From positions 1 to 21,988 of IMG/VR virus record IMGVR_UViG_3300035698_001899: DNA of 21,988 nucleotides. One strand, given 5' to 3'. Each line of letters begins with the position of its first letter. The stretch's first letter is position 1. Shown here in pieces: positions 1 to 6,794 of the stretch. Made by a program: the position numbers and the translations under genes. This DNA is from a virus. Below the pieces are notes generated by a model. That model saw nothing but the letters and a program-made list of their open reading frames with translations, was not told where the DNA came from and searched no databases.

Positions 1-52
1 ACTGTTTTTTTGCGCATCCAAAATTCAGATTCCAAAAGAGAGAGGTACCAAC

Positions 53-466
53 ATGGCCCGAGGGAGAAAGCCAACGTCCCCGGCCCTCAAGGTTTTGGCC
101 GGAACGAATCGACCATGCCGAGAAAAGCCAGACGCGCCAGAATTCGACCTGGTGAAAAGCTTTCCGGATGCCCCGCAACATCTGAACGTGGACGGAGCGG
201 AGATGTGGAACACCTTGGGAACTCAGTTGGTCGCTGCGAAAGTGCTACAAACAGTTGATCTGTATTCACTTGAGCAGCTTTGTTTTCAATGGCAGCAATT
301 TCGCAAAGATGCAAAGGCAGACAGGGCAATTACCGCGGCAGAAACAACAGCACTAAAATCGTTGTTCTCTGAGTTTGGCATGACGCCGGCCAGTCGTAGC
401 AAGGTCGCATCAGGCGGCGAGAAGGCAAAGCCTAACAAATTCGGGAACAATGGAAAGCGAGCGTGA
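53..466 (+). CDS. terS: Terminase small subunit, P27 family
   Basis: DNA-recognition subunit of the packaging motor; it binds the phage packaging site and hands DNA to the large subunit. The 137-aa product has the P27-family (Terminase_4) layout: a basic N-terminus with GRKPTSPALKVLAGTNRP (residues 4-21), then a proline-rich linker and the conserved W and LVAAKVLQTVDL stretch (about residues 52-70), followed by a helical YSLEQLCFQWQQF segment. Length is normal for the family. The start is fixed by GAGAGG at 40-45, seven bases before the ATG. It overlaps terL by 17 bases, so the two are translationally coupled. The C-terminal 30 residues are basic and low in complexity. The first 52 bases of the window hold only the leader; any cos site would lie upstream and is not visible. 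Confidence 0.93.
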   Translation: MARGRKPTSPALKVLAGTNRPCREKPDAPEFDLVKSFPDAPQHLNVDGAEMWNTLGTQLVAAKVLQTVDLYSLEQLCFQWQQFRKDAKADRAITAAETTALKSLFSEFGMTPASRSKVASGGEKAKPNKFGNNGKRA

Positions 467-2201
467 GTTTGTCAAGATTGCCAAGGCCTACGCCCGGGCC
501 GCGATCAGAGATAAACGCGGGAAGAAGCACGGACTGCTTATTCGGCAGGCTTCCCAGCGGTTCATTGATGACCTGAAGCGAGCCCGCAAAAAGGATTGCC
601 CGTTCATATTCGACAAGTGGCACGCGATTGATGTGTGCGACTTTATCGAGAAGCTGCCCCATGTAGAAGGCAAGTGGGCAACCCCCACAATTGTATTGCA
701 CCCGTCGCACATATTCTTTCTGGTCCAGTTGTTCGGTTTTCGACACCGTAAGTCTGTCCAGGTTGAAGGCTACGGCACGTTCCGCCCGAGACGCTATACC
801 TCTGCCCTCTTTGCGGTGGCGAGGAAGAATGCCAAGTCTACCCTCGCGTCAGGGGTTATGAATTACTGCCTGTGCTGTGAGCCGGAAGCGGGCGCTCAGG
901 TGATAAGCGCCGCCACCACGTATGACCAGGCGTCGATTATCTGGAAAGTCGCCAAAGCGATGGTGGACAAGACACCTGATCTGGGTCAGGCGTTCGGGCT
1001 TGAGACCTGGGCAAAGTCAATCTCTCGAGTAGAGACCGGCGCCAGCTTCAAGGCATTACACGCGAAAGCCTCAACGCAGGATGGATTGAACCCGAGCCAT
1101 GTGGCACTGGATGAAATCCACGCGCACAAGACGCCAGACCTGCTGAACGTCTTAACCTCTGCTGCTGGAGCGAGGGGCAATCCATTGTGGCTTTATACGA
1201 CCACGGAGGGATATACCAACCCTGGCCCGTGGGCAGAGATCAGGATGTTCGCCAAGCGCTTGTTGTCTGGTGTATTTGGACATGATGCCGACCACTTCCT
1301 CGCCGTTTTTTACGCGGTCGATGAAGAAAATAAGACGCTCGGTATTAAGTCGGACGATGAATTCGACGAGTCGGCATGGGTAAAAGCCAACCCATTGATG
1401 GACGTCAACCCGCACTTGCTCGCTGCGATCCGCAAGGAGGCGGTTGAGGCCAAGCAAATGCCGTCGAAGCTGGCGGAGTTTAGAATTAAACGGCTGAATC
1501 GTCCTGCGTCGACGGCGGACGGGTGGGTAGACCTTGCTAAGTGGTCAGAGTGTAGCGGTGAAGTCGATCTTGATTGGCTTAAACCATACCCTTGTTATGG
1601 CGGGCTTGATCTTGCAAGCAAGTCAGACTTTTGCGTTTTCCGGCTGGTCTGGAATGTCAAAGGGGTGCTTTACACCCACGCATGGCGCTGGGTTCCCTCT
1701 GATGCTGTCAGGGGGCGCACAGAGCGCGGCACAGTTCCTTATGCCTCTTGGGTTGAGTCAGGTCTGCTGATCGAGACAGAGGGCAACATAACCGACTATG
1801 CCGCGGTAGAGCAGCAAATACTGGGCGCTCGAATCGAGTTCAACATTGTCCAGATTGCGTTTGATAGCTGGAATGCCTCCGACATTGTAACGCGCCTGGT
1901 TGATGCGGGCGTGCCGATGATTGAATTTGTGCAGGGCCCGAAGTCGTATAACCCTGCAATGATCGCACTAGAGCGCGCTTATGTCTCAGGTGGAGTTGCC
2001 CACGGCGGCGACCCTGTACTGGCATGGTGTGCATCAAACTTAATCGCGCGCCGAGATGTAAATATGAATATGGCTCCTGACAAGAAGAAGGCAGTCGATA
2101 AAATTGACGACATGGTGGCTCTACTGATGGCGGTTGGCCTGGTGGTTTCTAACAGCGCGGGCGGCGGTTCCCTACAAGACTTTCTGGATAGTGTTGCATG
2201 A
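450..2201 (+). CDS. terL: Terminase large subunit (ATPase/nuclease)
   Basis: Packaging motor that translocates DNA into the prohead and cuts the concatemer. The 583-aa product is a full-length Terminase_1-type protein. The ATPase half shows a Walker A variant ARKNAKST (residues 124-131; Ala where Gly is more usual) and Walker B VALDEIH (218-224). The RNase-H-like nuclease half shows three acidic sites: GLDLASKSD (D387), FDSWNA (D472) and KIDDMVAL (D553/D554). All motor and nuclease elements are therefore intact. It starts inside the end of terS in another frame and its stop overlaps the portal start (ATGA). No strong ribosome-binding site precedes it, consistent with coupling to terS. With a P27 small subunit and HK97-type portal, cos packaging is the likely mode; that is inference from the family. 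Confidence 0.95.
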   Translation: MESEREFVKIAKAYARAAIRDKRGKKHGLLIRQASQRFIDDLKRARKKDCPFIFDKWHAIDVCDFIEKLPHVEGKWATPTIVLHPSHIFFLVQLFGFRHRKSVQVEGYGTFRPRRYTSALFAVARKNAKSTLASGVMNYCLCCEPEAGAQVISAATTYDQASIIWKVAKAMVDKTPDLGQAFGLETWAKSISRVETGASFKALHAKASTQDGLNPSHVALDEIHAHKTPDLLNVLTSAAGARGNPLWLYTTTEGYTNPGPWAEIRMFAKRLLSGVFGHDADHFLAVFYAVDEENKTLGIKSDDEFDESAWVKANPLMDVNPHLLAAIRKEAVEAKQMPSKLAEFRIKRLNRPASTADGWVDLAKWSECSGEVDLDWLKPYPCYGGLDLASKSDFCVFRLVWNVKGVLYTHAWRWVPSDAVRGRTERGTVPYASWVESGLLIETEGNITDYAAVEQQILGARIEFNIVQIAFDSWNASDIVTRLVDAGVPMIEFVQGPKSYNPAMIALERAYVSGGVAHGGDPVLAWCASNLIARRDVNMNMAPDKKKAVDKIDDMVALLMAVGLVVSNSAGGGSLQDFLDSVA

Positions 2202-3454
2202 ATATATTTTCAACTGCGGCAAGGTTATTAGGTTGGAGCCCGCTATCAAATCATGATAGCGGCCCCCAGTTGGGCGCCACAGAGCGCACCACGACCATGT
2301 CAGGCGTTAGCGTCACGGATGAAAGGGCGCTGAAAGTCTCCGCTGTATGGGCCTGCGTGCAGCTAATATCCAATTCTGTGTCGGGCTTGCCTCTGGAGGT
2401 TTTCAGAGAGGCGAAAGACGGTCGCGAGTCACTTAAATCCAGACACTATTTGACCGATCTACTGCACAACAAACCGAATCGCTACATGAAGCCACGCGAT
2501 TTTCGGATGGCAATGACGGTTCAAATGACTCTATGGAATAACGCCTACGCCGAGATACAGCGTTCCGGCGAGAGGATCGTGGGGATTATCCCGCTTCGCC
2601 CTGGTCGCATGACGCCATTTATCGCTAAAGACGGCGAACTGACCTATCACTATGCGGTCGAGAGTGGCGTCAAGATTTACACGCAGAAGGATATTTTCCA
2701 CCTTAAAGGTTTTAGCACCGAGGGCATTGTAGGGGCGGAGCGCAACAACTACTCCCGCGAAGCGCTTGGCCTATCGGTTGCTGCGGAGACGTTCGCCGCC
2801 AAACAGTTTGCCAATGGTGGCAGGCCGGGAGGAGTTATAACCTTTAGTGAATTCCTCACGAAAGAGCAGCGCGAGCAAGCCAAAAAGCTGTACGAGAATA
2901 TTTCGGAGGGAGCGGTTAACGCAAATCAATTGTGGTGTCTAGAGGGTGGATCAGAATACAAGGGCTTGGAATTCGCTGCTGATCAGATGCAAATGATCGG
3001 CACTAGATCCCACCAGTTGTCCGAGGTCGCCCGCTTCTTTGGTGTTCCCGGTGTAATGATTGGCGCTGGCGATGGCAAGGGCGCGTGGCCTGCATCGTTT
3101 GAGCAGCAGATGCTTTCATATCTCACCTTCACGCTGCAAAGCTATTTGGACGAATGGGAGGCGGCTATAAGGTTTTCCCTGTTGCCAATGGGCAGCGACA
3201 TTAATGTTGACCATGACACGGGCCCGCTTGTGAAAATGGACAGCGCCGCGAAGGGCAAGTTCCTTTCTACACTGACACAAAATGGCCTAATGACCCGAAA
3301 CGAGGGCCGCAAGAAACTAAACCTTCCCCGACAAGAGGGAGGCGACAAATTAACCGTACAAGTGAACCTAACACCAATAGAAGATCTGGAGGCCATAGAT
3401 GCTTCGCAAAGCAACGAATCCACTACCCCATTGCAACCTGAAAATAGACAGTGA
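2198..3454 (+). CDS. Portal protein, HK97 family
   Basis: Dodecameric ring at the unique capsid vertex; docks the terminase and later the connector. The 418-aa product matches the Phage_portal family in length and sequence: a variable N-terminus, the conserved SAVWACVQLISNSVSGLPLEVF region near residues 48-69, a wing region with LRPGRMTP, and the clip/stem region including ARFFGVPGVMIG (about 278-289). The polar Gln/Asn-rich tail is where the downstream protease gene overlaps. Start ATG overlaps the terL stop by four bases. Nothing appears missing. Confidence 0.95.
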   Translation: MNIFSTAARLLGWSPLSNHDSGPQLGATERTTTMSGVSVTDERALKVSAVWACVQLISNSVSGLPLEVFREAKDGRESLKSRHYLTDLLHNKPNRYMKPRDFRMAMTVQMTLWNNAYAEIQRSGERIVGIIPLRPGRMTPFIAKDGELTYHYAVESGVKIYTQKDIFHLKGFSTEGIVGAERNNYSREALGLSVAAETFAAKQFANGGRPGGVITFSEFLTKEQREQAKKLYENISEGAVNANQLWCLEGGSEYKGLEFAADQMQMIGTRSHQLSEVARFFGVPGVMIGAGDGKGAWPASFEQQMLSYLTFTLQSYLDEWEAAIRFSLLPMGSDINVDHDTGPLVKMDSAAKGKFLSTLTQNGLMTRNEGRKKLNLPRQEGGDKLTVQVNLTPIEDLEAIDASQSNESTTPLQPENRQ

Positions 3455-4106
3455 GCCCGGGGTATTCAGCGGCTACGCCTCTGTATTCAATTCTAATGAC
3501 AGTGTAAATGACACCATCCTCAAGGGTGCGTTTGCTCAGTCGTTATCTAGCGGCAAGTCTATCAAGATGTTTTTCAACCACGAACACTATGACGTGCCTG
3601 TGGGTGATTGGATCGACTTGAAAGAAGACGACACCGGGCTGATGGCCGTCGGGAAAATTGACATGGATCACCACATGGGGAAAAGCTTACACAGCGCTCT
3701 CAAGCGGCGGGCTATTGATGGCCTTTCCATTGGCTTTAAGTTGGGCACAAAAGATTTTGAGATGAAAGAGGGATTTGAGGACTCGTATTTCGGAGGTAAT
3801 CGAATCATTAAGAATGTTGATCTCATGGAAACATCGGTTGTGACCTACCCTTGTGACGATAACGCCCGCATCGGTGACGTTAAGAACGCGGCGGTATCTG
3901 ATTTAGACGGGCTAATGACCCTGAAAGATTTTGAAAACTATCTTCGTGAGGTTGGTGGTTTTTCAAAAGCAATGGCGACATCAATTGTCTGCCAGTTGAG
4001 TAAGACTATCCGTGGTGAGCATGGGGAGAACGAAAGGCAAAAGACGCAGCAAATGGCCGGTGAAATTAGCGGCTTACTAACCAATCTCAGGAAATCGATT
4101 CAATAG
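3399..4106 (+). CDS. Prohead maturation protease, HK97 family (S78)
   Basis: Serine protease packed inside the prohead; it removes the capsid delta domain and itself before DNA packaging. The 235-aa product has the S78 core: SGYASVFN near residue 24, catalytic His61 in FNHEH and nucleophile Ser110 in DGLSIGF, followed by the VDLMETSVVTYPC strand (140-152). The last 70 residues are a helical extension that may act in scaffolding or self-cleavage. The start is supported by CTGGAGG at 3386-3392, six bases before ATG. It overlaps the portal gene by 56 bases in another frame, a common arrangement in this family. Its product lies directly upstream of the capsid substrate gene. Confidence 0.93.
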   Translation: MLRKATNPLPHCNLKIDSEPGVFSGYASVFNSNDSVNDTILKGAFAQSLSSGKSIKMFFNHEHYDVPVGDWIDLKEDDTGLMAVGKIDMDHHMGKSLHSALKRRAIDGLSIGFKLGTKDFEMKEGFEDSYFGGNRIIKNVDLMETSVVTYPCDDNARIGDVKNAAVSDLDGLMTLKDFENYLREVGGFSKAMATSIVCQLSKTIRGEHGENERQKTQQMAGEISGLLTNLRKSIQ

Positions 4107-4126
4107 ATTTCTGACAAAAAACCCAT

Positions 4127-4150
4127 AACCCGCCGAGTGCGGGTTTTTTT
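4127..4150 (+). terminator. Intrinsic terminator-like hairpin before capsid gene
   Basis: A perfect 7-bp stem, AACCCGC (4127-4133) with GCGGGTT (4139-4145), closes a 5-base loop and runs into seven T residues (4144-4150). It sits only about 30 bases before the capsid ATG. It is too close to leave room for a separate promoter, so the capsid message must come from read-through, antitermination or RNA processing at this point. Confidence 0.75.
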
Positions 4151-4151
4151 A

Positions 4152-4181
4152 TGCCTGCGAAAAGGCAAGGAAACAATTATG
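4152..4181 (+). promoter_or_regulatory. Capsid leader hairpin and ribosome-binding site
   Basis: Immediately after the terminator T-run, TGCCT (4152-4156) pairs with AGGCA (4163-4167) around a 6-base loop. It is followed by AAGGAAA and the ATG at 4179. The same order, spacing and nearly the same bases occur before the tail tube gene at 10184-10214. The Shine-Dalgarno sequence sets the capsid start at 4179 rather than an in-frame ATG at 4137 lying inside the terminator. Confidence 0.65.
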
Positions 4182-5384
4182 AGCAAGGAAGAGCAACAGG
4201 AACTAGACCAAGTTGGTCTTGTCGTCGAGGTAAAGGCCCTTGAAAAAGTCATTCTGGAGAAGTTCGACACTCTGAATGAAACCAGCAATGAACTGAAAGG
4301 CGAGATGGAAACTGTTGGCGCTGCCAGCACTGACACCATCGCCAAGTATGAAGCTGTCGCGAAGCAGTACGACGAACTGTACGACCGCCTCCAGGTGATC
4401 GAGCAGAAAGGCGGGACGCTGGAAGAAGAACGTGCCGAGTCTCTTGGGGAGCGATTCCTGAAGGAAGAGGGTGTTCTGGCTTTCCTTGAAGGCAAGAATC
4501 AGAGCGCCCGCATGGAGCTGAAAACGGCGATCATCAACGCAACAGGCCAAAATCAGCCTCTGGTTGAATCCGAGCGCGTTAGCGGTATTGTCACCGCACC
4601 CAATCGTCGCCTGACTATCCGCGATCTGCTTTCTGTGACCCCGACCAGCTCAAACCTGATCGAGTTCACCAGTGAGTCGTCATTCACCAACAACGCAGCA
4701 CCGACTGTGTCTGGCTCGCCTGAGCAGTACGAAAACGTCACCAAGCCTGAGTCAGCGATGGCATTCAGCTTGTCCAGCGTTCCCGTGGTAACACTGGCGC
4801 ACTTCATTCCTGCATCAAAGCAGGTTATGGAGGACTCAGCGGCCCTGTCTGGTCATATCAACAACCGTTTGATGTACGGCCTGAAGCTGAAAGAAGAATC
4901 TCAGCTTTTGGGCGGCACCGGTGCAAACCACCAGTTGAACGGACTGATTACCCAGGCGACGGCGTATGCCCCGACCTCTCCGCAGTTGGCTAACGAAATC
5001 GACATTATTCGTCATGCCATGCTGCAGCTGGAGATTTCGGAGTACACCTCCGATATTTTGGTGTTGAATCCGGTTGATTGGTACAGCATTGAAATCCGCA
5101 AGGTCGGCACTTCCGATGACCGTTATGTGGTTGGTAATCCCAACAGCATGATGAGCAAGAACCTTTGGGGCTTGCCTGTTATTTGTAGCAACTCTGTTGC
5201 TGCCGGTACGTTCCTGCTGGGCTCTCGCTCTGCTGCTGAAATTCGCGACAGAGAGCAAGCCTCTGTTCAGATCAGCCGCGAAGATGGCAACAACTTCACC
5301 AAGAACATGGTGACGGTACTTGCCGAAGAGCGTCTGGCGCTGGTTGTTTACAACACTGGCGCGTGGATCACCGGCTCACTGTAG
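4179..5384 (+). CDS. Major capsid protein, HK97 fold
   Basis: Main shell subunit, 401 aa. Residues 1 to about 110 form an acidic helical delta domain (coiled-coil pattern such as VEVKALEKVILEKFDTL at 16-32) expected to be cut off by the upstream protease. The capsid fold starts near RRLTIRDLLSVTPTSSNLIEF (143-163). Compared with HK97 gp5 from memory, the cross-link Lys aligns with K189 (VTKPES), the partner Asn with N376 (TKNM) and the catalytic Glu with E383 (AEERLAL). Other shared blocks are FTNNA, INNRLMYGL and the ISRED motif. Start chosen at 4179 because of AAGGAAA just upstream; the 14-residue longer version would begin inside the terminator. Flanked by a leader hairpin upstream and a GC hairpin downstream. 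Confidence 0.95.
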   Translation: MSKEEQQELDQVGLVVEVKALEKVILEKFDTLNETSNELKGEMETVGAASTDTIAKYEAVAKQYDELYDRLQVIEQKGGTLEEERAESLGERFLKEEGVLAFLEGKNQSARMELKTAIINATGQNQPLVESERVSGIVTAPNRRLTIRDLLSVTPTSSNLIEFTSESSFTNNAAPTVSGSPEQYENVTKPESAMAFSLSSVPVVTLAHFIPASKQVMEDSAALSGHINNRLMYGLKLKEESQLLGGTGANHQLNGLITQATAYAPTSPQLANEIDIIRHAMLQLEISEYTSDILVLNPVDWYSIEIRKVGTSDDRYVVGNPNSMMSKNLWGLPVICSNSVAAGTFLLGSRSAAEIRDREQASVQISREDGNNFTKNMVTVLAEERLALVVYNTGAWITGSL

Positions 5385-5399
5385 TCGATTGGCTAGACC

Positions 5400-5432
5400 G
5401 CCGGGGGTAAAACCCCGGCCCTTATTCAGGGC
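5400..5432 (+). promoter_or_regulatory. GC hairpin element after capsid gene
   Basis: GCCGGGG (5400-5406) pairs with CCCCGGC (5413-5419) around GTAAAA; a second short stem GCCC (5418-5421) and GGGC (5429-5432) surrounds TTATTCA. There is no T-run after the first stem, so it looks more like a 3' stabiliser or processing element than a terminator. The TTATTCA-GGGCAT block recurs after the tail tube gene (11211-11225). AGGG in the second stem is the likely ribosome-binding site for the next gene. Confidence 0.5.
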
Positions 5433-5437
5433 ATATT

Positions 5438-5677
5438 ATGAAAATAATCGTATTGAACAGCACCCTTATGGGTGACAAGTGGTATGAGCCAAAGCCATAC
5501 GCGCAAGACGTTAGCGACGCGGTGGGCGAGCATTTGTGTTCCATTGGTTCTGCTAGAATTTTCGAGACAAAAGTGGTGGAAGTGACAGAAAAAAAGCTTT
5601 CGTCTGCCTCGCAAGCGGGCCGAGCCTCACAAGAGACGACGCCCAAAAAGCAACGGACTCGAAAGCCCAGGTCATAG
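5438..5677 (+). CDS. Small capsid-adjacent protein (zero frame of -1 shift)
   Basis: A 79-aa protein, function not known. The first 45 residues resemble the short proteins often found just after HK97-type capsid genes, with a hydrophobic first strand (MKIIVLNSTL) and a later aspartate/alanine/glycine pattern (DVSDAVGEHLCSIGSARIFE). The tail after residue 53 is Ser/Gln-rich then strongly basic (PKKQRTRKPRS). Codon 53 is the end of the heptamer A_AAA_AAG (5590-5596); a -1 shift there replaces the basic tail with a 195-aa DUF115-like domain. Without the shift this short form is made. It could be a head-completion or decoration protein; that is inference from position. Confidence 0.7.
   Translation: MKIIVLNSTLMGDKWYEPKPYAQDVSDAVGEHLCSIGSARIFETKVVEVTEKKLSSASQAGRASQETTPKKQRTRKPRS
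5590..5596 (+). other. Candidate -1 ribosomal frameshift site A_AAA_AAG
   Basis: In the frame of the small protein the codons are GAA AAA AAG, giving the slippery heptamer A_AAA_AAG, the dnaX-type sequence and among the most efficient in E. coli. The downstream -1 frame is open from 5557 and carries a conserved domain but has no ATG, GTG or TTG before that domain. Three bases downstream, TCGTCT (5600-5605) can pair with AGACGA (5634-5639), with a small GGGC/GCCT hairpin inside the loop. A purine-rich GGTGGA lies about ten bases upstream. Confidence 0.7.
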
Positions 5678-6183
5678 CGGTAAACGACTGCTGGCGATTG
5701 GCGCCGGACGCTGATTATCTGTACGCCTGTGATGATCAGTGGTGGGGAGTCCACATCGATGAGGTCAAGGCGAACTTTAAAGGCGAACTGTTTACCCAGT
5801 ACCGTGATGACAAGGAAAAGCAGTACGCCGAGGACAACGGCATTACCCCTATCAAGGGTGCTGATAACCCTGGCTTGGGTCGCGATAGATTGCATTTCAA
5901 CGCAAACAGCGGAGCGCAAGCTATCAATCTGGCTTACCTGATGGGGGCTGGCTTGATCATTCTGTGTGGCTACGACATGCAGAATACGGACGGCAAGGCT
6001 CATTGGTTCGGCGATCACCCGAAAGAGCTAACCAATGGCAATTACGCCACCTATAACGCTCGATTTACGCGATTGGCGCGTGATCTGGAATCGGAGTGTG
6101 TGAGCGTGGTGAATTGCTCGCGTGTTAGTGCGTTGACGCAGTTTGATCGGATGGAATTGGGGGAACTTCTATGCGTGCTGTAA
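5596..6183 (+). CDS. DUF115-like sugar-transfer domain reached by -1 frameshift
   Basis: This open frame encodes 195 aa that, joined to the first 53 residues of the small protein upstream, would give a 248-aa fusion (5438-6183). It begins AFVCLASGPSL (fusion residues 54-64), a GxGPS-type nucleotide-binding loop, then VIAVNDCWRLAPDADYLYACD, NSGAQAINLA (157-166), LCGYDM (176-181) and HWFGDHPKEL (from 189), the order seen in DUF115/MptE-like and sialyltransferase-like Rossmann proteins; some phage homologues carry the odd name norphogenetic protein. The next gene is a paralogue with the same motifs. The first standard start in this frame is TTG at 5698, which would remove the GPS loop and the first strand-helix, so independent translation is unlikely to give a working protein. 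A homopolymer indel is the main alternative to programmed shifting. Confidence 0.72.
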   Translation, partial: AFVCLASGPSLTRDDAQKATDSKAQVIAVNDCWRLAPDADYLYACDDQWWGVHIDEVKANFKGELFTQYRDDKEKQYAEDNGITPIKGADNPGLGRDRLHFNANSGAQAINLAYLMGAGLIILCGYDMQNTDGKAHWFGDHPKELTNGNYATYNARFTRLARDLESECVSVVNCSRVSALTQFDRMELGELLCVL

Positions 6184-6794
6184 TTCTAGGCACAGGCCCA
6201 AGCGTCACGCCGGAGGTGATTGAATTACTCCAAGCAACGAGATTACCGATATTCGGATGCAACAACGCCTATCAGGTGGCGCCGTTAAAGGCTCTGCTCT
6301 CATGCAATGCCGAATGGTGGGATTACTACTGGCCTCGCGATGAAAAGCTGCGCGATGGGGATTTTGACAAGTGGACATGGGACAGCCCGACCGCAAAGCG
6401 GTACAGGATTAGCCATATCAAAGGTGAGTGGGGCGACGGCTTATCCACTACGCCGGGTGTTATCCACTTTGGGCACAGCTCCGGATACCAGCTATTAAAC
6501 CTCGCCACTGTCCAGTACGGAGTCACACAGGCGGTATTGATAGGGTATGACCTACGTTTTCCTGCTGGCTATAACGGCGTAAACAAACACCCGGGCGGTG
6601 ACAGGCACTATTTCGGCGAATACCCGAAGGAACTACAGCATTGGACGCGATTCAATATGGGCAAGGGAGGCGAGCTCAACGGTTTGCTCGATTGCTATAA
6701 AACCATTCAGCCCGATGGATTGCGGATTATCAATTGCAGTCCGGGCACTGCTCTGGACTTTTTTGAAACAGGGGAGTTGTGCGAATGGATTTAA
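6171..6794 (+). CDS. DUF115-like protein, putative glycosyltransferase-fold paralogue
   Basis: A 207-aa protein with VILGTGPSVTPEVIEL (residues 4-19), FGCNNAYQVAPLKALLSCNAEWW (28-50), HSSGYQLLNLA (102-112), LIGYDLRF (123-130), HYFGEYPKEL (146-155) and a final IINCSPGTALDFF. The motif order matches the preceding frameshift-accessed domain, so the two form a tandem paralogous pair. The fold is that of DUF115/MptE-like proteins, which include motility-accessory flagellin glycosylation factors; the substrate here is unknown. Start ATG follows TTGGGGGAAC and overlaps the previous gene by 13 bases. Its end overlaps the next gene by 10 bases, so all four cassette genes are coupled. Confidence 0.75.
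   Translation: MRAVILGTGPSVTPEVIELLQATRLPIFGCNNAYQVAPLKALLSCNAEWWDYYWPRDEKLRDGDFDKWTWDSPTAKRYRISHIKGEWGDGLSTTPGVIHFGHSSGYQLLNLATVQYGVTQAVLIGYDLRFPAGYNGVNKHPGGDRHYFGEYPKELQHWTRFNMGKGGELNGLLDCYKTIQPDGLRIINCSPGTALDFFETGELCEWI

Noticed and set aside
10-258. 82-aa frame overlapping terS
   Set aside because: Shadow frame; Arg-rich composition and no start signal compared with terS.
4137-4178. Upstream in-frame ATG for the capsid gene
   Set aside because: It lies in the loop of the terminator hairpin; AAGGAAA points to the ATG at 4179.
5400-5419. GC hairpin after the capsid gene as an intrinsic terminator
   Set aside because: No T-run follows; recorded as a stabilising or processing element instead.
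5698-6183. TTG at 5698 as the start of the first DUF115-like gene
   Set aside because: It would remove the LASGPSL loop and VIAVNDCW strand that the neighbouring paralogue keeps, and no ribosome-binding site precedes it; frameshift entry explains the full domain.
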